Shown here piece after piece: positions 15,885-23,445 of a stretch of 32,887 nt of DNA; positions within the stretch are counted from its first letter, which is position 1; each line of letters opens with the position of its first letter. The DNA is taken from contig WHTX01000018.1 of NCBI GenBank assembly GCA_009377505.1, forward strand, positions 1 to 32,887, written 5' to 3'. Both the position numbers and the translations under genes were made by a program. This DNA is from Acidimicrobiia bacterium. GTDB lineage: Bacteria; Actinomycetota; Acidimicrobiia; Acidimicrobiales; CAIXPF01. The notes under the pieces are model-generated. The model had not been told where the DNA came from, made no database searches, and saw only the letters and a program-made list of their open reading frames with translations.

Positions 15885-17906
15885 TCAGGCGCGGGCGCGA
15901 CCGCCGATGAGCCGGCGCTTCTGGTCGATGAAGTCGACGAGCACGTAGTCACCGAGCGTCTCGGGCGTGGTGAAGAAGGCCCGGCCCCGGTTCATCTCGG
16001 CCACCTTCTCGATGAACTGCTTCAGGTAGCTGGTGGCGTCGAGCATGAACGTGTTGATCACGATCCCGTCCCGGGTGCACCGCGACACCTCGCGCAGCGT
16101 CCGGCGGATCGTCTCCTGCTCGGGCGGGTAGGCGAAGTAGGGCGTGCCGTCGTCCTCGATGTGGGCGGTGGGCTCGCCGTCGGTGATCATGATGATCTGC
16201 TTCGTGCCGCTCTGGCGACCGAGGAGCTGGCGGGAGATGGCCAGCCCGTGCTGCATGTTCGTGCCGTACACGTAGTCCCAGGAGACCTCGGGCAACTCGG
16301 TGGCGCTGAACTCGCGAGCCACGGAGGAGAAGCCCACCAGGCCCAGGTAGTCACGCGGGTACTGCGAGGAGATCAGCGCGTGCAGCGCCATCGCCACCTT
16401 CTTGGCGGGCAGGAAGTTGTCCCGCATCGGCATGGAGAGCGACAGGTCGAGCATCAGCACCGTCGACTGGCGGACCAGGTGCTCGGTGCGCTCCACCTCG
16501 AAGTCCTCGGGGGTCAGCTGTACCGGCGTGCCCGTGCCCGAGCGGCGGACGGCGTTGCGCACGGTCTGCTGGATGTCGAGGTTGAAGGGGTCGCCCCACT
16601 CGTACTGCTTGGTCGAGTACTCGCGCTCGTGGCCCCAGCCCGCCTTCTCGAGCGCGTGGCGGCCCACCTGGTCCATCTTCAGCTTCTTGAAGAGGTCGGT
16701 GAGGGCGTTCTGGCCGATCTGGCGGATGCCCCGGGGGGTGAGCTCGAGGCGGCCGTCCGACTTGCGGTCGATGAGGCCGGCGTCCTCGAGCATGCGGGCG
16801 AACTGGGCCATGCGCTCGAGGGACTGGGCCGCCTCCTCGCCGAGGAGGTCGCGAGCGCGGTCGATGTCGACCTCGGCGAGGGCGCCGGGGTTCGTCGCCC
16901 CGCGCAGCAGGTTCTCGAGCTGGTCGAGGTCGCCGAGCTCCTGCATGAGCTGGGAGGCCTCGGCGAAGTTGAGCGGGTCCTGGCCGTTGAAGTTGTACTG
17001 GCGGTCCCAGCCCATGTCGGGGAACGCCTGGCGCAGGTTCTCGCCGAGCTGGTCCATCTGCCAGCGCAGGTCCATGTCCTCGAGCAGCTGCTCGGACAGG
17101 CCCTGGAGCTGCGCCCGCTGCTCGGGCGTCATCGAGTTCATCATCGCCTGCATGGCAGCCATGCGCTGGGCCATGATCTCGAGCAGCTCGTCGAGGTTCT
17201 CGGGGCCTTCGGGGAAGAAGTCCCCGTAGCGCTGCATGAACTCCTCGAAGCCCTGCTGGGTGTCCTCGCCCCGGTTCTTCTGGTCGAGCAGGTTGTTCAG
17301 CTCGGCCAGCATGTCCTTCATGCGCTGCATCTGCTCGGGGCTGACGTTCTCCATCGCCCCGGCCATCTGGTTCACGTAGGACTGCATGAGCTGTTGGCGG
17401 AGCTTGTCGACGAGCTGCTCGAACTGCTGCTGCGCTTCCTGGGAGACGAAGTCGTAGCTCTGGAGCTCCTTCACCTGGCCGGCGAGATCGGGGGGCAGCA
17501 TGTCGAGTTGGAAGTTCCGCTCGGCCATGGCCTGCTCGGTGACCTCGTGCTGGCGCTCGTCGCCTGACGCCCCGGTCTCGTCGAGGCGGTCCTCGATGGC
17601 CTCGCGCTCGGTCTCCACCACGTCGCGGAGCTCCTGGGCGATGTCGTCGTAGACTCCGCCCAGGTCGTAGCGCTCGAGCTGGTCACGGCGCTTGCGCCGC
17701 AGGTTCTCGAGCATCTCCCGCATGCCCTGCATGCGGTCCCCGTCGGGGGTGCGGAAGCCGGACTGCATCATCCGGCGCAGGGCCGCGTTCAGGTCGCCGT
17801 GGTAGAGCAGGTCGTCGGTGATCTCGCCGAGCACCTCCTCGGCGGTCAGCTCGAACCCGGACTGCGTACCGTCCCAGCGGGAGTACAAGAACCGAGAGCG
17901 CCCCAT
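15885..17906 (-). CDS. VWA-domain protein with long Gln/Met-rich helical region (MoxR partner)
   Basis: This is a soluble protein of 673 aa. Residues 1-430 are mostly helical and rich in Gln, Met, Glu and Leu, with coiled-coil-like stretches. The C-terminal VWA domain (about 480-673) has an intact metal site: DLSLS (Asp487, Ser489, Ser491), a Thr near 549 and ITDGEP with Asp576. It is encoded without its own ATPase, but the MoxR/chelatase-type AAA+ at 23446-24852 is the usual partner. By analogy with CbbQO, RavA-ViaA and magnesium chelatase I-D, the pair probably remodels or inserts metal into a target. The ATG at 17906 has TAGCCT 7 nt upstream and no ribosome binding site. Confidence 0.88.
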   Translation of the reverse strand: MGRSRFLYSRWDGTQSGFELTAEEVLGEITDDLLYHGDLNAALRRMMQSGFRTPDGDRMQGMREMLENLRRKRRDQLERYDLGGVYDDIAQELRDVVETEREAIEDRLDETGASGDERQHEVTEQAMAERNFQLDMLPPDLAGQVKELQSYDFVSQEAQQQFEQLVDKLRQQLMQSYVNQMAGAMENVSPEQMQRMKDMLAELNNLLDQKNRGEDTQQGFEEFMQRYGDFFPEGPENLDELLEIMAQRMAAMQAMMNSMTPEQRAQLQGLSEQLLEDMDLRWQMDQLGENLRQAFPDMGWDRQYNFNGQDPLNFAEASQLMQELGDLDQLENLLRGATNPGALAEVDIDRARDLLGEEAAQSLERMAQFARMLEDAGLIDRKSDGRLELTPRGIRQIGQNALTDLFKKLKMDQVGRHALEKAGWGHEREYSTKQYEWGDPFNLDIQQTVRNAVRRSGTGTPVQLTPEDFEVERTEHLVRQSTVLMLDLSLSMPMRDNFLPAKKVAMALHALISSQYPRDYLGLVGFSSVAREFSATELPEVSWDYVYGTNMQHGLAISRQLLGRQSGTKQIIMITDGEPTAHIEDDGTPYFAYPPEQETIRRTLREVSRCTRDGIVINTFMLDATSYLKQFIEKVAEMNRGRAFFTTPETLGDYVLVDFIDQKRRLIGGRARA

Positions 17907-17913
17907 GGGTTTG

Positions 17914-17919
17914 AGGCTA
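17914..17919 (-). promoter_or_regulatory. Putative -10 box of the VWA gene (leaderless)
   Basis: TAGCCT on the minus strand ends 7 nt before the ATG at 17906. The divergent DUF445 promoter lies about 90 bp away. Confidence 0.55.
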
Positions 17920-18007
17920 GTGGTCGAGGCCGGGGCTGTCCCGACGTCGGGCAACCAGGGCTGGTGGCGGCGGGCGTCGCGCTGCCGTCCAGAGGCCGGG
18001 CCAGCTC

Positions 18008-18013
18008 TATCGT
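18008..18013 (+). promoter_or_regulatory. Putative -10 box of the DUF445 gene (leaderless)
   Basis: TATCGT ends 8 nt before the GTG at 18022. The same hexamer and spacing occur before the Fpg/Nei gene. Confidence 0.55.
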
Positions 18014-18021
18014 GGGCGGCC

Positions 18022-19293
18022 GTGCCCGATGCCGCCGCCCCCCTCCCCTCCCTCGGGGACGAGGAGGGGCGACGGCGCCAGCTGCGACAGATGAAGGCAC
18101 GGGCCACTGGCCTGCTTCTCCTCGCCGCCGGCGTGTTCGTGGCCGCCCGCCTCTTCGAGGAGGACCACGGCTGGTTGGGCTACGTGCGGGCCACGGCGGA
18201 GGCGGCCATGGTGGGCGGGCTGGCCGACTGGTTCGCGGTGACGGCGCTCTTCCGCCACCCCCTGCGCATCCCCATCCCCCACACGGCCATCATCCCCACC
18301 CGCAAGGACCAGCTCGGCCACAGCCTGGGCAGCTTCGTGGAGGACAACTTCCTGGCCGGGCCGGTGATCGCCGAGAAGCTGCGCTCGGCGCAGGTGGCCA
18401 ACCGGGTAGCGGCCTGGTTGCTGGCGCCGGGCAACGCCACGGTCGCCGCCCGCCACACGAGCGCAGCGCTGGCGGGGGCGGCGGAGGTGCTGAGAGACGA
18501 GGACGTGCAGTCAGCCATCGAGTCGGGCCTCATCGGCCGGCTCCGCAAGGTCCAGGCCGCCCCGCTCGCCGGCAAGGTGCTCGAGATCGCCACGGCGGAG
18601 GGGCGCCACACCGAGATGGTCGACGCCACCCTCGCCGCCTCGATCCGCTTCATCGACGAGAAGCGGGAGTCCCTGCGCAGCCGGTTCGGGCGCGAGTCGC
18701 CGTGGTGGGTGCCCGAGCCCATCGACAGCCGCATCTTCGAGAAGCTCTACGGCGGCCTCCGCTCCTTCCTCACCGAGGTGGCGGGGGACCCCGAGCACGA
18801 GTTCCGCCGCTACCTCGACGAGCGGGCGGCCGAGCTCGCCCAGCGCCTCCAGCACGACCCCGAGCTCATCGCCCGGGGCGAGCTGTGGAAGGAGGAGCTG
18901 CTGCGCCACCCTGCCGTGGCCAGCTGGTCGGCGTCGCTGTGGTCCGACCTCAAGGCCACTTTGCAGAAGCAGGCCGAGGACCCCGCCTCCGAGCTGCGCC
19001 GGCGCATCGAGCAGGCGGCGGCGACGCTCGGGAGGAGCCTGCGGGACGATCCCGAGCTGCAGGCCAAGGTGGACGGGTGGATCGAGTCGACCGTGCTCTA
19101 CGTGGTCGAGCAGGAACGCCACCAGCTCGCCGAGCTGATCTCGGGGACGGTCGCCCGCTGGGACCCCGACGAGGCGTCCGAGCGGATCGAGCTGCAGGTC
19201 GGCCGGGACCTCCAGTTCATCCGCATCAACGGCACCCTGGTCGGTGGGCTCGCCGGCCTCGGCATCCACGCCATCGGCCAGCTCATCGGGTAG
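18022..19293 (+). CDS. DUF445-family membrane protein
   Basis: This is a DUF445 protein of 423 aa (the YjiN/YheB-related family, function unknown). The N-terminal helix (ATGLLLLAAGVFVAARL) is followed by the family's conserved AEAAMVGGLADWFAVTALFRHP and a helix-rich middle with FEKLYGGLRSFL. A C-terminal hydrophobic end, INGTLVGGLAGLGIHAIGQ, probably re-enters the membrane. The GTG at 18022 is chosen over upstream starts because of the TATCGT box 8 nt before it; the frame upstream reads into the VWA promoter. It is the first of three plus-strand genes that each have their own promoter. Confidence 0.88.
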   Translation: MPDAAAPLPSLGDEEGRRRQLRQMKARATGLLLLAAGVFVAARLFEEDHGWLGYVRATAEAAMVGGLADWFAVTALFRHPLRIPIPHTAIIPTRKDQLGHSLGSFVEDNFLAGPVIAEKLRSAQVANRVAAWLLAPGNATVAARHTSAALAGAAEVLRDEDVQSAIESGLIGRLRKVQAAPLAGKVLEIATAEGRHTEMVDATLAASIRFIDEKRESLRSRFGRESPWWVPEPIDSRIFEKLYGGLRSFLTEVAGDPEHEFRRYLDERAAELAQRLQHDPELIARGELWKEELLRHPAVASWSASLWSDLKATLQKQAEDPASELRRRIEQAAATLGRSLRDDPELQAKVDGWIESTVLYVVEQERHQLAELISGTVARWDPDEASERIELQVGRDLQFIRINGTLVGGLAGLGIHAIGQLIG

Positions 19294-19392
19294 TGAACGC
19301 GACCGAGGCCCTGCCCGTGGCCCGCTCGGCCCGGGGCTCCTGGGGCCTGCCGGGTGCACCTGGTGCCGGTCACCGGGACAAGGCGCACCCGG

Positions 19393-19398
19393 TAACGT
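19393..19398 (+). promoter_or_regulatory. Putative -10 box of the GH1-like gene (leaderless)
   Basis: TAACGT ends 7 nt before the GTG at 19406, exactly as upstream of the macro-domain gene. Confidence 0.6.
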
Positions 19399-19405
19399 CC
19401 CCGGC

Positions 19406-20593
19406 GTGGCGCTTCCCGAGGACTTCTGGTGGGGTGTCGCCTTCGCCTCCGTGCAGGCCGAGGGCGCGGCGCCGGAGAGCGACTGGCGCGACTGGGAGCG
19501 CCAGGGCCGGGCGCCGTACTCGGGCGAGGGCGGCGGCTTCGGCACCTCCTACCGCGACGACCTGCGGCTCTTCGCCGCCCACAACCTCCGCCACGTGCGC
19601 CTCACCCTCGAGTGGAGCCGGCTCGAGCCGACCAACGGCAACGTCGACCCGTGGGCGGTCGAGCACTACCGCAGGGTCCTCGCCGCCGCGGCCGACGCCG
19701 GGCTCGCCGTCTGGGCGACGCTCGTCGACCGGACGCTGCCCGGTTGGTTCGGGCTCGACGAGCGGGGCTTCCGCGACCAGCGGGCCCGCTCCTACTACTG
19801 GCCCCGCCATGTCGAGCGCTGCGCCGAGGCGTTCGGCGCTGACGTCCACGCCTGGGTGCCCATCGCCCGCCCCCTGCGGCTGGCTCGAGCCGGCTACCTG
19901 GTGGGTAGCGCGCCACCGGGCCGTACCGACCCCCGTCGCTTCGGCGAGGCCCTGGTCGGGGCGCACCAGGCCGGGCTCGAGGCCTGGCGGGTGCTACGAG
20001 GCGGGCCGCCCGTCGCCACCTGCTACGACGTGGCCGACGTGCGGCCGGCGGAGGCCGGGCTGACCGAGCGCCGGGCGGCGGCGCAGGTCGACCGGAGCCA
20101 TTGGGGCTGGACCACAGCCTTCCGCGACGGCCTTCTCGAGCTGGGCGGGGGCCCCCAGGTGCAGGTGCCGCTCCAGCGCGAGGCGTTCGACCTCGTCGGG
20201 CTCACCATCGAGGACCGGGTGCGGGTCGACGCCGAGGGACGTTGGACGTCGGCGCACGTGCCCGAGGACGTCGCCGCCCTGGTGCGCCGGGTCGCCGAGG
20301 AGGGCCCCGAACGCCCCGTCGTGGTGCTCGGCCAGCACATCGCGAGCCCCGACGAGCTCGGCGGGGTGGCCGATGAGCTGGACGGCGCCGTCGCCGACGG
20401 GGTGCCCCTGCACGGGTGGTTCGCCGAGCCGGCCATCGACGGCTACGAGGGCGCCCTGGGCGCCACCGAGCGCGGCCTGTTCACCTCGGACCGCCAGGCC
20501 CGGCCCCAGGCCGAGCTGCTCGCCGAGCTCGCCGGGCGCAGCCGCCCTCCGGATGACTTCTCGAACGCCGTCCTCCTCGGCGGACCGGGCTGA
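19406..20593 (+). CDS. Glycoside hydrolase family 1-like protein lacking both catalytic glutamates
   Basis: This is a protein of 395 aa with the GH1 (beta-glucosidase) barrel layout. The N-terminus LPEDFWWGVAFASVQAEG matches the GH1 start FLWGxATSxxQxEG, and YRDDLRLFAAHNLRHVRLTLEWSR matches the first barrel strands. Where GH1 enzymes have W-x-T-x-N-E-P with the acid/base Glu, this protein has WVPIARP (150-156), putting Ala154 and Arg155 in place of Asn-Glu. Where they have V-T-E-N-G-I-A with the nucleophile, it has VLGQHIA (307-313), putting Gly309 in place of Glu. The HW of strand 3 is also lost (TLVDRTLPGWF). It is probably not a hydrolase; it may bind sugar or serve another role. It is shorter than typical GH1 (about 440-480 aa). 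A strong TAACGT promoter and intact frame argue against a pseudogene. Confidence 0.82.
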   Translation: MALPEDFWWGVAFASVQAEGAAPESDWRDWERQGRAPYSGEGGGFGTSYRDDLRLFAAHNLRHVRLTLEWSRLEPTNGNVDPWAVEHYRRVLAAAADAGLAVWATLVDRTLPGWFGLDERGFRDQRARSYYWPRHVERCAEAFGADVHAWVPIARPLRLARAGYLVGSAPPGRTDPRRFGEALVGAHQAGLEAWRVLRGGPPVATCYDVADVRPAEAGLTERRAAAQVDRSHWGWTTAFRDGLLELGGGPQVQVPLQREAFDLVGLTIEDRVRVDAEGRWTSAHVPEDVAALVRRVAEEGPERPVVVLGQHIASPDELGGVADELDGAVADGVPLHGWFAEPAIDGYEGALGATERGLFTSDRQARPQAELLAELAGRSRPPDDFSNAVLLGGPG

Positions 20594-20889
20594 CGGCCCA
20601 GGGTCGTGAGCGGAGGGACGGCCTCGGGCGGCAGGGGCGGGGCGCGCGCGACGACGCGGTGGGGGTGTGCACCGCAGTGCCGTTCGGGATCACCAGCGGG
20701 CGGGCGGGGACGAGCGGTCTGGATCTGGACCACCGCGAAGGTTTGTGCACCGTGGCGGTGCAGGATCCTTCGCGGTTCCGTGGCGGGGCCAGCGGGGCAC
20801 GGCCGCCCGAGCGGCAGAAGCCGGGCCGGTCCTGCGCGCCCGGGCCGGTCCTGCGCCCCCGGGCGGGGCGGCGTGGCAAGCTGCGGGCC
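20594..20889. other. 296-bp intergenic region with a palindromic repeat
   Basis: No gene is supported here. It contains the 43-bp double palindrome at 20733-20775 and, at 20877-20882, CAAGCT. That hexamer occupies the usual -10 position 7 nt before the GTG at 20890 but matches TANNNT imperfectly. An earlier in-frame GTG at 20659 would translate the palindrome and is unlikely. Confidence 0.6.
20733..20775 (-). repeat. Dispersed 43-bp double palindrome, copy A
   Basis: The outer arms CCGCGAAGG and CCTTCGCGG pair perfectly (9 bp). The inner arms TGCACCG and CGGTGCA pair perfectly (7 bp) over a TGG loop. Its reverse complement matches 30139-30181 at 39 of 43 positions, so the two copies lie in opposite orientation. 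It behaves like a REP-type intergenic repeat and could also act as a terminator for the upstream gene. Confidence 0.85.
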
Positions 20890-21756
20890 GTGTTCGAGGG
20901 CTTCAGCAGCGAGACGGTCGACGTGGGCGAGGTCGCCATCCACGTGCGCCGGGCCGGCACCGGCCCCGCGGTGGTGCTGGTGCACGGCTATCCCGAGCAC
21001 CACCTCTGCTGGCACAGGGTGGCCCCGGCCCTGGCCGAGCGGTTCACGGTCTTGTGCCCTGACCTACGGGGGTACGGGTGGTCGGCCAAGCCGGCCGGGG
21101 CCGACTACTCGAAGCGGGCCATGGCCGGCGACCTCGTCGGGCTGCTCGATCGCCTGGACATCGGGCGGGCCGCCATCATCGGCCACGACCGCGGGGCCCG
21201 GGTCGCCTACCGGGCCGCGCTCGACCACCCCGACCGGGTGAAGCGGTTGGCCGTGCTCGACATCGTGCCCACGGTCGAGCAGTGGGAGCAGCTCGACTGG
21301 CGGCGCAGCCTCGGGAGCTGGCACTGGTACTTCCTGGCCCAGCCCGAGCCCATCCCCGAACGACTGATCGCTGCCGACCCCGGCTGGCTGTGCCGGCTCC
21401 TCATCGAGCGCTGGGCCCGCGACCCCGCCACCATCGACGCCGAGGCCATGGCCAGCTACGTCGAGGTGTTCGGGGACCCGGGCACGGTCCACGCCTCATG
21501 CCAGGACTACCGGGCCGGGGCCACCGTCGACTGGGACCTCGACGAGGCCGACCGGGCCGCCGGCCGGCGGATCACCTGCCCCACCCTGGCCCTGTGGGGC
21601 GACCGCGGGGTGCGGGGCAACGCAACCATGGCCGACACCTGGTCGCGCTGGGCGACCGACCTGCGCAGCGCCCCGATCGACTGCGGCCACTTCCTCGCCG
21701 AGGAGGCGCCGGAGGCGACCCTCGCCGAGCTCGTCCCCTTCCTCGAGGGCCGCTGA
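20890..21756 (+). CDS. Haloacetate dehalogenase-like alpha/beta hydrolase
   Basis: This is an alpha/beta hydrolase of 288 aa that closely follows the fluoroacetate dehalogenase pattern. The oxyanion region is VHGYPEHHLCW. The nucleophile elbow is IIGHDRGARV, with Asp100 and the carboxylate-binding Arg101 and Arg104. The halide pocket residues known from RPA1163 are all present: His145 and Trp146 in SWHWYFL, and Tyr207 in CQDYRAGAT. The catalytic His267 is in DCGHFLAEEAPE. LDIVPT and ADPGW also match the family. It probably cleaves the carbon-halogen bond of haloacetates to give glycolate; an epoxide hydrolase is the main alternative. The GTG at 20890 marks the conserved N-terminus. No transporter or regulator is adjacent. 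Confidence 0.85.
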   Translation: MFEGFSSETVDVGEVAIHVRRAGTGPAVVLVHGYPEHHLCWHRVAPALAERFTVLCPDLRGYGWSAKPAGADYSKRAMAGDLVGLLDRLDIGRAAIIGHDRGARVAYRAALDHPDRVKRLAVLDIVPTVEQWEQLDWRRSLGSWHWYFLAQPEPIPERLIAADPGWLCRLLIERWARDPATIDAEAMASYVEVFGDPGTVHASCQDYRAGATVDWDLDEADRAAGRRITCPTLALWGDRGVRGNATMADTWSRWATDLRSAPIDCGHFLAEEAPEATLAELVPFLEGR

Positions 21757-21768
21757 CCCGCGGCCCTC
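21745..21768. terminator. Hairpin spanning the stop codons of the dehalogenase and phoH genes
   Basis: GAGGGCCGC (21745-21753) pairs perfectly with GCGGCCCTC (21760-21768) over the loop TGACCC. The dehalogenase stop TGA is in the loop, and the phoH stop overlaps the right arm. It is a compact bidirectional terminator. Confidence 0.7.
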
Positions 21769-23089
21769 AACCGAAGGGGCCGTCGAGCACCCGGGAGACG
21801 AGGGCGGCGATGGGGCTGCGCTCGGAGCGGGCCAGGGTCACGTGCCCGAACAGCGGGTGGCCGCGCAGCGACTCGATCACCGAGACGATGCCGTCGTGCA
21901 CGCCGACCCGTAGGTTGTCCCGCTGGGCCACGTCGTGGGTCAGCACCACCCTGCTGCCCTCCCCCAGCCGGGACAGCGCCGTGAGCAGCACCCCCCGCTC
22001 GAGGTTCTGCGCCTCGTCGATGATCACGAACGTGTCGGTCAGGCTCCGGCCCCGGATGTAGGTGAGGGGCAGCACCTCGAGCAGGTGCCGGGCCTGCACC
22101 TCGGCCACGACCTCGCTGCCGGCCACGGCCTCGAGGGCGTCGAGGGTGGCGGCCGTCCAGGGCTGCATCTTCTCGGCCTCGGTCCCCGGCAGGTAGCCGA
22201 GGTCCTGGCCGCCAACGGCGTAGAGGGGGCGGAACACCACCACCCGGCGCTGGCGGCGCTGCTCGAGCACGGCTTCGAGCCCGGCGGCGAGGGCCAGCAC
22301 GCTCTTGCCCGTGCCCGCCCGGCCACCGAGGGAGACGATGCCCACGTCGGGGTCGGCCAACAGGTCGAGGGCGACGCGCTGCTCGGCGGAGCGGCCCCGG
22401 ACGCCGAAGAGAGATCGGTCGCCCCGCACGAGGTGGGCGCGCTTGTCGGCCCGCACCCGGGCCAGGGCGGCCTGGCTCCCGGCCACCAGGGACAGCCCCG
22501 TGTTCGGCGGCAGCTCCCGCACCTCGGGCAGGTCGACGACCCGGTCCTCGTAGAGGCGGTCGATCGCCTCGGCCGTCACGTCGAGCTCGACGAAGCCCGT
22601 CCACCCCGTGTCCCGGGCCAGCTCGTCCCGGTACTCCTCGGCGTCGAGGCCGGCCAGGCTGGCCCGCAGGCGCAGCGGCAGGTCCTTGGAGACGATGACC
22701 GTGTCCCGGCCCTCGTTGGCGAGGTTCATCGACACGGCGAGGATGCGGTGGTCGTTGCTCGAGCCCCGCAGGGCCTCGGGCAGGCCGGAGAACTCGGCGT
22801 GGTTGAGCTCGATGCACAGGCAGCCGCCGGCCTCGTTCACGGGGACGGGCGACACCAGGGTCCCGTGGCGCAGGCGGAGCTGCTCCAACAGGCGCAGGGC
22901 CCGCCGGGCCGCCCACCCCAGGTCGGGGTGGTGGCGCTTCGCCTCGAGCTCGTCCACGACCACGACGGGCAGGACGACGTCGTGTTCGGCGAAGCGCCGC
23001 ACCGCCTCGGGGTCGGCCAGCAGCACGGACGTGTCGAGCACGAACGTACGGCGGGGCGCGGCCGAGCCGACGTCACGGGATGGAGCCAT
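21767..23089 (-). CDS. PhoH-family protein with N-terminal PIN domain (PhoH2-like)
   Basis: This is a PIN-PhoH fusion of 440 aa. The PIN nuclease domain (about 14-150) shows the acidic residues Asp19 (FVLDTSVL), Glu47 (VVDELEAKR), Asp113 (SNDHRIL) and Asp136 (SKDLPLRL). The PhoH ATPase domain (about 225-440) has Walker [10 protein letters not shown] (255-263), Walker [10 protein letters not shown] and THDVAQRDN. The mycobacterial homologue PhoH2 is a sequence-specific RNA helicase and ribonuclease. In mycobacteria an antitoxin-like gene, phoAT, lies upstream; I see no such frame here. The ATG has GGGGG 5 nt upstream. The 3' end shares a hairpin with the convergent dehalogenase gene. Confidence 0.93.
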   Translation of the reverse strand: MAPSRDVGSAAPRRTFVLDTSVLLADPEAVRRFAEHDVVLPVVVVDELEAKRHHPDLGWAARRALRLLEQLRLRHGTLVSPVPVNEAGGCLCIELNHAEFSGLPEALRGSSNDHRILAVSMNLANEGRDTVIVSKDLPLRLRASLAGLDAEEYRDELARDTGWTGFVELDVTAEAIDRLYEDRVVDLPEVRELPPNTGLSLVAGSQAALARVRADKRAHLVRGDRSLFGVRGRSAEQRVALDLLADPDVGIVSLGGRAGTGKSVLALAAGLEAVLEQRRQRRVVVFRPLYAVGGQDLGYLPGTEAEKMQPWTAATLDALEAVAGSEVVAEVQARHLLEVLPLTYIRGRSLTDTFVIIDEAQNLERGVLLTALSRLGEGSRVVLTHDVAQRDNLRVGVHDGIVSVIESLRGHPLFGHVTLARSERSPIAALVSRVLDGPFG

Positions 23090-23305
23090 CGATACCCCCT
23101 GGGTGTGCGACCACCGTCGAGCGCCTCTCCGCCGCGGGCTGCTCGTCTGGTCCGGTGGTCACCGATGTCGCGGACCGTAGACCCATCAGGTGTCCCTGTC
23201 GTGGACCAATCGTTGCCGACGCGTGAACACGCCCAGCTCGCCGCCGACGGGCGGGAGCACGCCGGCCGGCCGCTATGGCACGGGGCCGCCCCGCTGCGAG
23301 GCCGG
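23090..23305. other. Region between phoH and the MITE-like element
   Basis: The whole gene-free interval is 23090-23445 (356 bp); its other part is the element at 23306-23426. No coding frame here is convincing. On the minus strand TACGGT (near 23175-23180) fits TANNNT and could be the phoH -10 box, about 85 bp from the start. No good -35 box was found. Confidence 0.4.
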
Positions 23306-23426
23306 TAGCCCCGATCTTGCATTCGAGCTCGTTCGAGCTGGTCAGCCAGTCGGCCGCATCACTCGACCGACCAGGCGCCGACCAGGTCAGCGGCATGGCC
23401 ACGAGCCTCATGAAAGATCAGGGCTA
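23306..23426 (+). mobile_element. MITE-like element, complete copy (121 bp)
   Basis: The left end TAGCCCCGATCTTGCAT and the reverse complement of the right end TAGCCCTGATCTTTCAT agree at 15 of 17 positions and both include a flanking TA. The left 85 bp recur in inverted orientation at 2-86. One frame across it reads open, ending MATSLMKDQG then stop. It could therefore be the 3' remnant of a gene, such as a transposase, instead of a classical MITE. It ends 19 bp from the stop of the MoxR-type gene. Confidence 0.65.
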
Positions 23427-23445
23427 GTGCAGGGGAAGGGCCTGC

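Noticed and set aside
20659-20889. N-terminal extension of the haloacetate dehalogenase
   Set aside because: It would translate the dispersed palindrome. Homology starts at 20890, where a -10-like hexamer is 7 nt upstream.
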